From Hormiphora californensis (taxonomy: Eukaryota; Ctenophora; Tentaculata; Cydippida; Pleurobrachiidae), in contig CM035352.1 of NCBI GenBank assembly GCA_020137815.1, positions 5,749,159 to 5,813,158 of the forward strand: 64,000 nucleotides of DNA. The letters run 5' to 3'. This document shows, piece after piece, positions 1 to 11,689 of the stretch (position 1 is its first letter; each line of letters starts with the position of its first letter). Made by a program: the position numbers and the translations under genes. The notes under the pieces were generated by a model, which did no database searches, had not been told where the DNA came from, and worked only from the letters and a program-made list of their open reading frames with translations.

Positions 1-26
1 CCTAACCACTCCATCCTCACCTACAG

Positions 27-3000
27 CTGGAGTCCAGTACGAGCCAACAGAGGATGGCAAGAAGAGACTCTCCACTGCTACCTCCTTCTTCTCTCGACTG
101 GGAGTTGCGGAGGACAGTCAGGATGTGGTAGAGAAACCTAAATACGCCTACGAGGAGGACCCCACTCTGGCAGAGGAGTGTGATATTAGAGAGGATGACT
201 TCTTCTCCTTTAGAGACAAGGCTGCGATCCATGAGGCAGAGTACAGATACCCTGTCAACGAGAGACTGCCAACACCCCTCTTCTCACCCCCTGATACACC
301 TGATTCTATTCCTGATTCTCTGGCCCCTACCCCGGTCAGCAAGTTGTTCTTGGCAGATGCCTTCATGGACATTAGGGAGGAGTGGCTGACAATGACCGCT
401 AACGAGGCCATGATCAATATCACTCAGGAGAGTGTCCCTGGTAGGAACAATTCCTCAGATATCCCTTTTTCTATCTTGTGTAATATCCACTTCTCCCGTC
501 CCCTCAACTATAGATCCACTCAGCTTCCATTTTATTACAGGATCTCGCAAGCAGAAGGTCCAGTTGCACCCCGGCGACATCCGATTCACGGACGGTGGTG
601 ACTATAGCAGCACCAAGGATTTCCGAGGAGAAAAGGTCAAAATAGATACCTACGGTCTATCTCATCAAGAGAAGGGTAGGTACTCAATTCTCTGAACTGT
701 GCTACATTTTCTGCTGTCCCCCTGCTCCTTTATAATCACAACCATCCCCTTCAGAGCTGTTCGGAGAGAGAACCAGTATTGTATCCCCTACTGAACTGTG
801 TGAGAAAGAGAACTTCTACAGGGTCCTCCAGTCTAGCTCAGGACGACCAGGAAATAAACAAATTGAGGATGATCTCTCCTTCGCTCAGAAGCTCCAAGCC
901 AAGGAGAAACTGCAGGACAAGCAGAAAGAGTTCTATGAACCAACTAGACCATATGTCAGTGAGGCTGAGGTCCAGAAACTGGGATTCGCACCTCGTAAGT
1001 CTAATGATGATAAAATTCCTTCAGTCGTGATAATTATTACAGTTACCAACCCATACCTTGTTGAGTAAGGGGTGTTACTCCACCCCTTACTGAACAACGC
1101 AGCAATTCATTGACGTATCTTGTGACCAGGTGAGGTACCTCTGAGGAGCACTAAAGGTAAGGAGAAGGCCACCAAGAAGAAGGGCCTGAAGACCCTTACA
1201 GAGGAGAGCGAGAAGGAGATGTCATTCTACGAGAAGTCTCTAAAGAAGGGAGCCAAGAAGGAGGTTGATAATGAGAGAGATCAAATGAGCTTCAGGGATA
1301 AACTCCAGAGCAGGTACAGTTAGACATCCTAGCCCCACTTCAGTGAGGTACAAATACAAATAAAGAAGAGTCTTTGTCTCTCTAGCTGAGAAAGACTTAA
1401 TACTTGAGGAGAGAGAGACTCAGTAGTCTTTCTGTTCTATAGCGTATATCGTCAATTGTTCAGCCCTGAGGTGTGAATTCCTGTTGAGATCACCGTTATT
1501 TCCCCACCAGGGACTACAAGAGAGAGCCCATCAAGATGGGGCTCAGTGAGCTCCAACCGGTTGATGAAGACATCTTCGATCTCCTGGAGTCTGCCAGTAA
1601 GAACAAGTGTAACCGAGGTCGTATGATGTCCGAGAACAGGGCCCCCGCTCTAATCAGCACCAAGGGACACTTTGCTGGTACTGGTGGTGCTAGTGGCATG
1701 TTCCGAGAGACAGAGTGGAGTAGCTACTTTGATTATGATGAAGATGACATGATGGAGTACGGTGGAGGGAAGAATTATACAGATGATGATGACGATGTTT
1801 ATGGTGGAAATCTGTTCAGCTTCAGGGAACAACTAGCACGTCACAAGGGCGGCTCTGTCCATGAGGTAGGTTACACGTGTCAAATACTATATTCAGTGCT
1901 TCCCTCCTTTTTGAGATCATTTTCTGCCCACCACTCGACTCCAGACCCACTTATTGACACCCCTCTCTCTCCTTCTCCTCAGGGTGTGAAGGTGACCCCT
2001 GCTGGATATGATTCCAGGAACTATCTTGAGTCCCCTGCCCCTGTTGCAAACAGAAGCGATGAGACTGAATACAAAATCAAGGGAGGAATTGAGAAGAACA
2101 AGGGACGATTCTGTAAGTTGTAGTTGTAACTTCAAACAGTCACAACGAGTCACGTAATACGCGTGTCAAGGATTCAGTGTACTAACCACTCCTAACCCCA
2201 TCTCCAGATGATGACGGTGTAGACCTGGTTTCCCCTAACCACCTGGTCGAGGAGGCTCTTGACCGAGGTTTTGGTGGCCGGGGTGCTGGTGATGACCACT
2301 CAGATGATGATCAGGTAGCTAGGGAAAAGAAAGAGGCTGCCAGGAAGCACTACGGTATTGATGGGGGTGAAGATGATATTGCTAGGCAGAAGGAACAGAA
2401 TAAACAGAGGAAGACCCCTGCAACAAAGAGTGAGCGATCTACCTCACCAACCGCATCAGGTACCTGATAGTCTCAGATGGTGTTATATCAATAATCTTGG
2501 GATAGAATTCTCGAGAGTTTCTAATGCACGCATCATTCTATTGCTACTCTTACATGTACAGGGCGAAGGGCTCATCACCACCAAGGAGAGCGGTCCTCTC
2601 ATGAAATAAGGGGTCGTGATATAGTCGAGGGTAGCCCCACTTCTTTTGTCTCTGAAGGTACCATTGAACTCACTCCCTTTTCTTTGCATGAAAAAAAGGA
2701 ACTTTTGAACCGAAAAATAAAGGCTTTTTCCTGGCGCTTATTTCTCTTCTAACTCGTCCCTCTTTTCAACTCTTGTCCCCTCTCTCCAGAGGAAAGGCTA
2801 CGGTTTGGGTTTGAGCATACTATTGCCGTTGATGGTGCAAAGTCTGACAAAGGTACTTCAGTGGGCCCATATTTTCTAGCAAAAACATACCCCTCCCGGC
2901 ATAAGCATACAGAACACAATTGCTTTGGCATACCAGCAGCAGAAGATTTTTTTTGCATGAAGAAAAAAAAGACCCTCGTTCATACTATTCACCCCCATTA

Positions 3001-6000
3001 AACCGTTCATTAAACAACTCTTTCTCTTTGCTTTAGCATCCCGACAACACTCTCGAGATCAATCCAGACAGCACGACCAGAGGTCATCTCGAGACCAATC
3101 CAGACAGCACGACCAGAGGTCATCTCATGATCAATCCAGACAGCACGACCAGAGGTCATCTCGAGACCAACACCATCGTGAAGGAGGACATGGTTAGTTG
3201 CATGAAACTAGTCGCCCACTTTGTTACATAAAAATTCACAATTCTTGAGCATGAAAAAAGTTGCCCTCTTTTTGATTCCATAAAAACCTCACCAATATCT
3301 TTTATCAACATCTCAGGGGTAGGTCGTTATGACAACCAACCTAGTAAGTCCTCGGAGCAGTACTACCGTACAGGCAATGTACAGAGCAGTTCAGCTGGAC
3401 ATGCTCGTGGTGGAAAGAGCGGAGCTATGAAGGATTGGGATCAAAGTGGATATTCTGGTGACAGGAAAGACAGGAGTGGAGACAGGAGAGGCAGGAGTGG
3501 AGATAGAAGAGACAGGAGCGGAGACAGGAGAGGCAGAAGTGGAGATAGGAGTGGAGACAGGAGAGGCAGGAGTGGAGACAGAAGAGACAGGAGCGGAGAC
3601 AGGAAAGACATGGGTGGAGACAGGAAAGACAGGAGTGGAAACAGAAGAGATAGGAGCGGAGACAGGAAAGGCATGAGTGGAGACAAAAGAGACAGGAGTG
3701 GAGACAGGAGAGGCAGAAGTGGAGACAGGAGTGGAGACAGGAGTGGAGACAGGAGAGGAGACAGGAGAGACAGGAGTGGAGACAGAAGAAGGGACGGCGA
3801 AGAAAGGAGTGGAGACAGGAGGGGAGACAGGAGGGGAGACAGGAGAGGAGATGAAGAAAGGAGGGGAGATGAAGAGAGGAGGGATGGTGAAGAACCAAGG
3901 AGGGGCGACCAGAGCAGTCATTACATTGACGGAGCACTTCACTACCTGAAAGGACATCAACACTACCATCATGGACTGGACCCCCACCAACCAGGTCCGA
4001 AATGGAACATTTTATCAAAAAGACAAAACTATTTTCCATAAAAAATATGCACCTTTCTTTTCCATTATTTTTTGCTTGAAAATAACTTCTCTAGATCAGC
4101 ATTAATTACACAGCTGTCAAATTGGAAGAGCATATTTAGTTAGTAGGTAGGTCGGTTTACAGCACAAAGTTAACAAGCACAACTAATAGTTAACATCAGT
4201 AGTTGAGAAAAGCACAAACACCCACAAGCCTTCAACTACCCCATTTCTTAGCATTCAGACTACCCCATTTCTTAGCATTCAATCTCACTCACTCTTATTA
4301 GACGCTCAAGTTGAGGACAGGGAAAGAAAGGCGGCTCAAAAATCACCTCGTTCAGAAGGTAGAGACAGCTCCCTAAATTTGTTAAAAACATTTAAACTGC
4401 GATTTAAGCCCTCTCTCTGAACCACACTTCCTCTTTACAGCAAGCCTCGAAGCAGATCTCAACTGGAACCTAGATCGAACCCATGTAAAAACATCGAAAA
4501 GTAAGCTGACAAGAATCTTTTAAACGCGTAGAACTGCAGTAGAACTAAAGCCTGTTTTGGCATGCTGAGCATGTTACCCCTACAGTACAGTACTTTTATA
4601 AAGATTCTAACACGATAACTCAGGTGCCCGAAACTCCAAGTCTGGATCTGCCTTCTTCGAGGCAATGGGCCGGGAAGATGCTGCTGACGATAGCCCCTTC
4701 CTTCCCCCCATCACCCCAAAACAACAGAAGAAACAACCCACCTCCAAATCATTTGTTGTTAGCAAGGAGATTGCTACCCAGATCACTGCTGATGCTCTAG
4801 TGCCCCAGCAGCCCCTTGGTGACTTCTGGGTCAACAAGGATACCGTCCTAAACAGGCCTAGTGATCCTTATGCAGACATCGCACTTAGGGTGAGTGGGGG
4901 GTGAGTTGTCTTTTACCCCTAACCCCGCCCTTTTTCACACCCCTAACCCTGTCCCCCTAGTCCCCTAACACCCGTCCCCTTCTTCCAGGCCCCAGTGAGC
5001 CAGCAGAGGTTCTACCAGGAGGAGGACCGACCTGCCACCTTCAGGTCGACCTTTACCGCCGCAACCGAGACCCAGGAGACTATGAGAATGTAGGTTGTTG
5101 CTGAATAAGAATGAAATGCCCCTAGACACAGCCGCTAACAACTAAACTAACGGCCCCCACACATCTACCCTCTCTCCCTACAACCCCCTCACCTCTACCC
5201 CCTCCAGGCCCCTACAACCCCCCTCATCTCTACCCCTCCCCCTATAACAACCCCCCTCTCCCATACTAGGCCCAAGTTTGAGCAGCTCTCTGATAATGAG
5301 GATGGTGATGATGGTATGCCTGATGTATACTCTCGTCTCACTGACAGCAAGGCTTATAAACAGAGTGGTCTGGCTGTGGATGTGTGGGCACAGCGAACTG
5401 GTATGTTTGTCTGTATTTACCCACTCCCTCTCTGACGTCTATAGACCTGTCAGGCCACTGCTCTGACAGCTCTAGTCTCTACCAAGACATGGTTCCTATT
5501 TCATACACCATCTCTATTTCTAATGATCCACTTCTACCAGATATATCCTTCACTGTGCTGCTGTACCTGAAGAAGAACATCGGTATCAACTGGAAGAGGG
5601 CTGGTCAGTACCTGGGTGTCTCAAGGGAGCGACTGAGGAGGATCGAGGATGTCGGAATTGCCAACCCCAAATCTGGTACGTGATATCAACAACTACTAGT
5701 TGGTATTCATTATCTGTCCCTGATTATCGCCTATCGGCACTACTTTGTATAACACCACCACCCTCCACCCAGGTATTGAAAAGATGGCACAGGACATGCT
5801 ATTCGAGTGGGCTGAGAAGGATCCCCAACCAACAGTTGCTAAACTGTGTACCGCCCTCGAGGCTGCTGATCTCTCTAAACTCTCACAGGGAGTCTATGAG
5901 AGGGTCAACAAAGGTCAGTAGATAGATTTGAGAACCAGGCTGACTGCTCAAAACAACCTACTAGTAATATAATAGATTGAAATTGTGTACTTTTGTTATA

Positions 6001-6512
6001 CAAGCAGTAGTCAGAACTAACCCTTCCCTTTTTACAGAGAAACAGCCACGAAAGAAGAAGGGAGCCAAGAAAGGAAGAAAGAAGGTTGATGACCCAGTGA
6101 AGGTTCCTATTTCTGAGGAGACAATCCCCTACAGGGTCATGGTATATCTGAAGGATAACTTGGGAGAGAGCTGGAAGGATGTGGCTGTGTGTCTCAAGGT
6201 CCCCTCACCAAGGATCAAATCTATTGAAGCTGATGCCTGGCAGGTAAGAACTTACAACATTGATTAGAATGTTATTTTTGTTTTCGACTCAGCAGGTATA
6301 TCGTACCCACCAGACCAAGTCAAACTCACCACCCCCTCCCTTGTTAGGTTGAGAAAATGGCCTACGATATGTTGCACGAGTGGAGGCAGAGAGAGAAGGA
6401 ATATGCAACTGTTGACCGCCTGATCGAGGCCCTGGAGAGAGCTCAATGCAAGAAACTTGTAAAGGGAGTTCAGGCTCGATGTCAGAGCTACCACTTCAGG
6501 ATTGCAGCATAA
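27..6512 (+). CDS. Tandem Death-domain protein (5' end outside window)
   Basis: Partial gene; about 1,320 residues lie in the window. Exons: 27-440, 541-675, 755-994, 1130-1313, 1511-1865, 1983-2112, 2208-2459, 2562-2657, 2790-2852, 3037-3192, 3317-3994, 4302-4358, 4441-4500, 4624-4889, 4989-5089, 5270-5400, 5541-5675, 5773-5913, 6038-6243 and 6348-6512. All junctions are GT-AG and phase-consistent, and most are phase 1. The N-terminal part is acidic and disordered, and repeats a short SF[RYA]xK/Q motif (SFRDK, SFAQK, SFYEK, SFRDK, SFREQ). The middle is an Arg/Asp/Gly repeat (RSGDRR type). The C-terminus carries two Death-like helical domains, one in 5541-5913 (ISFTVLLYLKKNIGINWKRA) and one in 6038-6500 (YRVMVYLKDNLGESWKDVA). 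Each is split by an intron at the same place, so one arose by duplication. Death domains form homotypic signalling complexes. The family is otherwise not recognised; an ankyrin- or UNC5-like origin is possible but no ZU5 domain is visible here. Confidence 0.85.
1058..1098. repeat. Short hairpin repeat (TTGTTGAGTAAGGGG family), copy 1
   Basis: Inverted repeat with arms TTGTTGAGTAAGGGGTG and CACCCCTTACTGAACAA, in intron 3 of the Death-domain gene. Related hairpins occur at 38481-38522 and 59743-59786, so this is a small dispersed inverted-repeat element. Confidence 0.6.
3037..3192 (+). repeat. Coding 36-bp tandem repeat in Death-domain gene
   Basis: The exon holds about three in-frame 36-bp copies encoding DQSRQHDQRSSR. 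Together with the next exon it makes a charged, disordered linker. Confidence 0.7.
3440..3880 (+). repeat. Coding tandem repeat, RSGDRR(G/D) type
   Basis: Purine-rich degenerate repeat, units of 12-18 nt around GGAGACAGGAG, within one exon of the Death-domain gene. In frame it gives Arg/Ser/Gly/Asp repeats. The other frames are also open because the repeat is purine-only and built from multiples of three, so open frames there do not show additional genes. Confidence 0.8.
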
Positions 6513-7280
6513 TTTATTAAAACCGGACTTTTATTTTTCCCCAGTCTTCTTAAAATCAAAATGATAGTGTATTAAGTTGATTCAAGCATTCCAACATAGT
6601 AAAACTCCGTGTATTAAACTGTAAGGGGCTGAAATGGACCGTTGAAGCTATTAAACAAACAAGGTTGTTCCACAAGCAGAAGTGGGCGGGGTGGAACTGA
6701 CAGAGACAGTTGTGTGCCGCGCGCGATGCATCCTTGCCGCTCATCGCGCGCTGTCTCCTGTACTTGAAACATTCGGCGGGAGCGGCAGAGAGACAATTGC
6801 CATTATTGTCACACATTCTCCATAGCTCAAAACAAGGGACACTCGCCGATTCCAAATGCCGAATCTCGGGGATGGTTGTGTGCTTTGTGGCTACTACCAG
6901 GTAGGCCTTCGAATAAACAGGAAACAACAAATTACACGTGTACTGCATTGGCTAGTTTTATGAAGGAGCACTGTTAAAACTGCCGAGTAACGGACATCAC
7001 GCTTTATGTTTAACATCTGACGACGGAGAGAAACTCAGTCCTTATCACCAAAGACGTCACTAAAGAAAACCAGAACAAAAGATGTTCACACCGGACATCA
7101 TCTTGTTGTACCCCTACTCGTCCGGGCACTCTCGATCGTCAAGAAAACCCCAACAAATACCAGACAATCAAGAAATCCAAGATAACAAAGACAAGATGTT
7201 CACACCTGACATCGTCCTACTGTCCGTATCCCTACTGGCCCCAGAAATCATCATGGTGCTTGGATCCATCCATATCGGAA
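6513..7280. other. Intergenic stretch, no gene recognised
   Basis: Follows the stop of the Death-domain gene. I see a GC-rich inverted pair around 6718-6755 (gcgcgcgatg / catcgcgcgc) and a duplicated segment beginning gatgttcacacc at 7081 and 7195. The segment TTTATGAAGGAGCA at 6957 recurs at 8787, suggesting that this region and the one before 8960 are related copies. Confidence 0.5.
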
Positions 7281-7284
7281 GGAC

Positions 7285-7745
7285 GTGACCATCAAGGCAA
7301 ACAGTGCCAGATTGATCCGCACTTGGAATATGGGACAACCCCTTAGAAAAATGTTTCCTCGACATCAGAGTGTTCAATTCAAGAGCTCCAACGAACAGTT
7401 CAAAACCAGTGGAGACAACGTTGAGGAGACACGAGGAGGAAAAGAAGAGGAACTATATGGACCGGGTAATTCAGGTGGAGAAGGCCACCTTCACACCTGT
7501 AGTATTCTCCACTTCTGGTGCAATGGGTGATGACGCGGATAGACTGTACAAACAAATTGCAAAAATTCTCAGTGTCAGAAACAAAACACCTATGCTGATA
7601 CAATTCGCTACATCAGACAAAGGCTAGCTTTTTGCCTTTTGAAGACGACCGTCATCAGTCTTAGAGGATACCGAGGGAGGCGTCCATGTCGAGTGGATGA
7701 CAGTGTGGACTACAACCTGCTTTATCTCAAGTAGAGGAAGAAGAC
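7285..7745 (+). pseudogene. Decayed retrotransposon reverse-transcriptase C-terminal fragment
   Basis: The frame from about 7427 encodes YMDRVIQVEKATFTPVVFST, then a frame change near 7590 into RYIRQRLAFCLLKTTVISLR. This resembles the conserved region at the very end of the RT protein of several invertebrate retroelements (pattern RVxEVExGTFTPLVFSTTGG, then IRxxLSFxLLRSxLxCLRGSR). The match is from family knowledge, not a search. No RT palm or endonuclease is present, so it is a fragment. Confidence 0.5.
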
Positions 7746-7799
7746 AAAAATTTGATTGTTATCCTTTTTTAATAATTCCCCCCCCCCCCCCAAAAACGA

Positions 7800-7985
7800 T
7801 TGATCCGCATGTATCAAGCTGACCTTGAACAGGGGAAGATTGTGGCCGAAAATGGAAGACTGATCTCAATGAACATCATAAAACGAGTCACTTCTGGACT
7901 GGAAAGACTGCGGCCAGTTGTGGAGTTGGAACTGAGGATGAAGACACCAGTCTTCCATTCTTCGATTGAAGATGATTCCAGATGA
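7800..7985 (+). pseudogene. Fragment paralogous to the 8756-10527 reading frame
   Basis: Encodes QADLEQGKIVAENGRLISMN and a short continuation that aligns with VIDLEQGKAVADGAAVISND in the reading frame at about 8990. The spacing and the downstream K(R/T)P(V/T)F match as well. It is preceded by a C14 homopolymer run. No function is known. Confidence 0.45.
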
Positions 7986-8316
7986 TTCCAGATGCCCTCT
8001 TCTGTGTTTCTCTCTGTCCAAGTGATCTGATTAAATAAGAACTCTCAGTCCAGAAGGCTAGGTACAAATCAGACTGTGATACCCAAAATGTTAGACTGTT
8101 CAAAACACGATAGTTAACTGGGACAAATAATTATGTATTTAGTACATGGTATCACTGAACTGGTAACAATAAATAAAATCCCCCATTATATATAATATCA
8201 GACAGAATAACAAAAAACAGTCTCACAAATAACAACCCAATATTATACAGGCAGTGCCTTACCTAATCTGACTTATCTCAAAGTGGGACGCAAAATAATA
8301 AAAGTTACTACAGTCT

Positions 8317-10948
8317 TTATCGTATACTAAACGAGCCTCTTGCATCAAAAAACTCGTCATGCCTTCTGTTAGTTATTTGGGCTGCGATCTGCTCATAAGG
8401 TGGAGGAGATTGTAAACTTCTCTCAAATATCTCAGTCCTATCTAGTACCTCGGCGAAGGATACTTGTTTCTTGAGCCGTCTCTTCCTTACCACTCTGTCC
8501 TGGGTAACGTTCCTGAGAGCTGAGCGGCGTAGTGGTGATCTTTGGGTGTCCTGAGGGAGGGAGAGGGGTGTTAAACTTAGTAAGCAGAGCAAGAAACGCA
8601 ATATAACAGCACTGAACGAAGCCTCTGTGAGGATGGGAACTGACACATTCGCTCCAGGGGACAACTACGAAGCGCCCGTATGTCAATGCTCTCAGAAAAT
8701 CCCAGAATACGCTCGAAACTTTCCTTGCTGAGAGCCTGGAAAGGATGACACTGATTTGTTGTGCGAGAGTACGTGTTCTAAATGGTTTTATGAAGGAGCA
8801 GCGTCAAATAACGACCCTGGATTCGGAGGAAAAAATTCTGAAACGGAACGCGCTCGACTCCTGGGAAAGTGTCGGCACCTTAAACGGACACGGCTGAAAT
8901 CAGTGTTTGAAGGAGTAGCTTTGATAGCGTTAACTAAACAATATCAATGGCACTGGGCCTTTTCTACATCGCTAAGACAGTTCGAGGAGCTAGTGATAGA
9001 TTTGGAGCAGGGAAAAGCTGTAGCAGATGGTGCCGCAGTGATTTCTAATGACATCAAAAAGAGACTGGAAATGCTTGTAACCTCTATCGGAAAACTGGAA
9101 AAAGTAGTGACACATGAACTGCAGAAGAAGCGTCCTACGTTCGCAATCACTGAAACCCAGACTATAGCCGACACGGCAGACTCCTTTACTTCTACAGAAA
9201 CGAATCCTGTACTGAGCCCCCGTGTTGTGCAAGATATAATGGAACTAGGGACAAAGAAATCTTCTAGTTCTATGGAAACAGTGATTTGGGTTGGCCCACC
9301 CAGTCTAGTACAGAGCGAGGCAACACGGGACAGGAGAAGAGAAGCAGGTAAGTCGGAAGAACGTGTCCGTTTGTCTCATGAGGCGCCTCATGAGGCCTCA
9401 TGAGACATTTTCAGCTGTTTTAGTGCCTCATGAGGCCTCATGAGACCTCATGAGGCGCCTCATGAGGCACTCATGAGGCCTCATGAGGCCTCATGAGACA
9501 CTGCTCATGAGGCCTCATGAGACATGTGCCTCATCCCGACTTTGTTTTGATGTCTCATGAGGCCTCATGAGCAGTTTTGACATGAGGCATGTCTCATGAG
9601 GCCTCATGAGGCATATCTCATGACACCTTAGAGTTAGTATAGCCATAGGGTTAAGGCTAGGGTTAGAGTTAGGACCGGGTTTCGGTTCCAGTTAGGAGTA
9701 CGAACCTAACCACTAAGCCCTAACCACTAAGCCTAGGGGTTAACCCCAACCAATAGGCGTAGGCCTAGAAGTCTATCCTTAACCCTAACACTAACCCTAA
9801 CCTTAATCCTAATACCAACCTAAAGTTAGGGTTAGGATTAGTGTAATTGGGTTAAGGATTGAACCCTAGGCCTTGGACCTAGGTTTATCATATTGTCATA
9901 AAAGTTTGGGGTTAACCCCTAGGCCTAGTGGTTAGGCTCGTACCCCTAACTGGAACTGAAACCCGGTGCTAACTCTAACCCTAGCCTTAACCCTATGGCT
10001 ATACTAACTCTAAGGTGTCATGAGATATGCCTCATGAGACATGCCTCATGTCAAAACTGCTCATGAGGCCTCATGAGACATCAAAACAAAGTCGGGATGA
10101 GGCACATGTCTCATGAGGCCTCATGAGCAGTGTCTCATGAGGCCTCATGAGGCCTCATGAGTGCCTCATGAGGCGCCTCATGAGGTCTCATGAGGCCTCA
10201 TGAGGCACTAAAACAGCTGAAAATGTCTCATGAGGCCTCATGAGGCGCCTCATGAGTGCCTCATGAGGTCTCATGAGGCGCCTCATGAGGCCTCATGAGA
10301 CAAACGGACACGTTCTTCCGACTTACCGAGAAGCAAATACTCATTTTGGTGCAGAACAATACCACAAACCATCTCAAGGAGACTTTGTTGAACCTAACTC
10401 TGAACTACCAGCTACCATCGAAGAATCTAGCAAGTACCTAGCTCGCCACATCCAGGATGAGAACTACCACCTCAAATATCAATTTCATCCGCTACATCCC
10501 CGCTCACAAGTAGCAAGTCTCCTATTGTAGAGGATAATGTCCCTGGTTCTCAAATTGAGCAACCTTCAACTGAGTCAGATTATGTTATGATATTTCTTGG
10601 TTCCGAATACAAGGACACCTGTTTATCTTGTTACAACATAATCTTACTATATACTATATAATGCAAAAACACCCAAAACTTGATCCCACCCATGCATGTT
10701 TGGTGGTCCCTAAATCGTCGTCATCAAGATCAGATCACATCACCCAACATGCATGATCAGATCACCCTACTGAGGATCATATCCCCCCACCCAAGATTAG
10801 ATCATCCCAGTGAGTATCAGATCATCCCAGTGGTTATCAGATCCCACATTTCACCCAGCAGTCCACTGTGCGTGATGAGATCCCCATATAGAGTAGAAAA
10901 TAGACAAAGACGACAGAGAAATTGAGATAGAAATTGAGATAGAAATGA

Positions 10949-11015
<67 letters not shown>

Positions 11016-11019
11016 GAGG

Positions 11020-11065
<46 letters not shown>

Positions 11066-11671
11066 CAGAAGGAGACAGAAGGAGAGAGACAGACAGACAG
11101 AGACAGAGACAGAGAGACATGCAGACATACAGACAGAGAGACACATAGACAGAGAAACAGAGCGATACGAAAAACGAGGAATTTCCTGTTTTTAGTTTAG
11201 TGTACGTCGCTTGAGTAATCAATTAATTGTAAGCCATCCGTAGGATGGCCTGGGTCCACTAGTTTAAACAATGAACTTACGTCTAAGTAGGAATCAGTAG
11301 CGAGAGTTTTTGATAGGGAGGTCCACTTGTTGAATTGGTCGACCCGTGACCACACATCACCTGCTCTAGAGGGTGGCACTTGTGGAGGTGAGGGCAAATC
11401 AGCCACATTTATCTGAGAAGAAGAGAGAGTATGTAGAAGTGGAGGGAAGGGTATCATGACTGGGATTGGAATTACAACAGAAGACCGAGGTTAAAATCGA
11501 ATGACATGTCTTGCTCACCTGATGATCGAGTGTGGTAGATGAGGCGCATTTAGTTCGGGGTGTTGGTAATGAGGAGTCCCAGGTACGGGGTTGCATGTTG
11601 GATTGTTGGAGAATACCAGTCATATCAAGTAGGGCCATCTCGCTGACATTAGCATTCTCCTTGTCTTCCAT
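8317..11671 (-). CDS. Small protein with KEN-box, RxxL and PP1-docking (RVxF) motifs
   Basis: Three exons, 11519-11671, 11281-11412 and 8317-8550, all phase 0, give 172 residues. It begins MEDKENANVSEMALLDM, where KEN is an APC/C degron. It contains TPRTK (CDK-like site), RSALRN (RxxL D-box form) and RLKKQVSFAEVL; KQVSF fits the [RK]x[VI]x[FW] protein phosphatase 1 docking rule. The C-terminus is PPPYEQIAAQ...FSIR. No globular domain is recognised. The motifs suggest a cell-cycle-degraded PP1 regulatory subunit or substrate; this is inference. The start is the first ATG after the minisatellite. The last intron (about 2.7 kb) holds an antisense reading frame and a foldback transposon. Confidence 0.65.
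8756..10527 (+). CDS. Hypothetical reading frame split by a foldback transposon
   Basis: Open frame to about 9346, resuming at about 10331 and ending at a TAG at 10525-10527. It encodes a helical segment (about 8960-9130: FEELVIDLEQGKAVADGAAV, then KKRLEMLVTSIGKLEKVVTH) followed by a polar tail ending ASLLL. There is no good in-frame ATG before 9069, so the start is unknown and it may be a decayed gene. It has a partial paralogue at 7800-7985. Removing the 981-bp element plus one target duplication restores a continuous frame, and splicing it (GT 9348 to AG 10330) also keeps frame. It lies antisense in an intron of the KEN-box gene. Confidence 0.35.
9347..10327. mobile_element. 981-bp foldback (palindromic) DNA transposon with 8-bp target duplication
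   Basis: Nearly the whole element is an inverted repeat. The left end GGTAAGTCGGAAGAACGTGT matches the reverse complement of the right end. Both arms hold many TCATGAGGCC units; the inner part is rich in telomere-like CCTAA/TTAGG motifs. Direct repeats GAGAAGCA flank it (9339-9346 and 10328-10335). An 8-bp duplication fits hAT or Merlin type elements. No transposase is encoded, so it is non-autonomous. Confidence 0.9.
10528..10920. other. Intronic stretch with degenerate AGATCATCCCAGTG repeats
   Basis: Within the last intron of the KEN-box gene. From about 10725 to 10860 the motif (a/c)agatca-(t/c)-cccagtg recurs at irregular spacing. No coding potential is recognised. Confidence 0.4.
10935..11165. 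repeat. (GA)n microsatellite
   Basis: Long GA run decaying into GACA/GGAGA units at its right end. On the gene strand (minus) it is a TC tract inside the last intron of the KEN-box gene, just after the donor at 11280. Confidence 0.95.
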
Positions 11672-11689
11672 GTTGTGAGCTAATAAAAA

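Noticed and set aside
9347-10327. CRISPR-like array of TCATGAGGCC units
   Set aside because: Units are palindromic, unevenly spaced, without unique spacers, and inside a transposon with target duplication in an animal genome.
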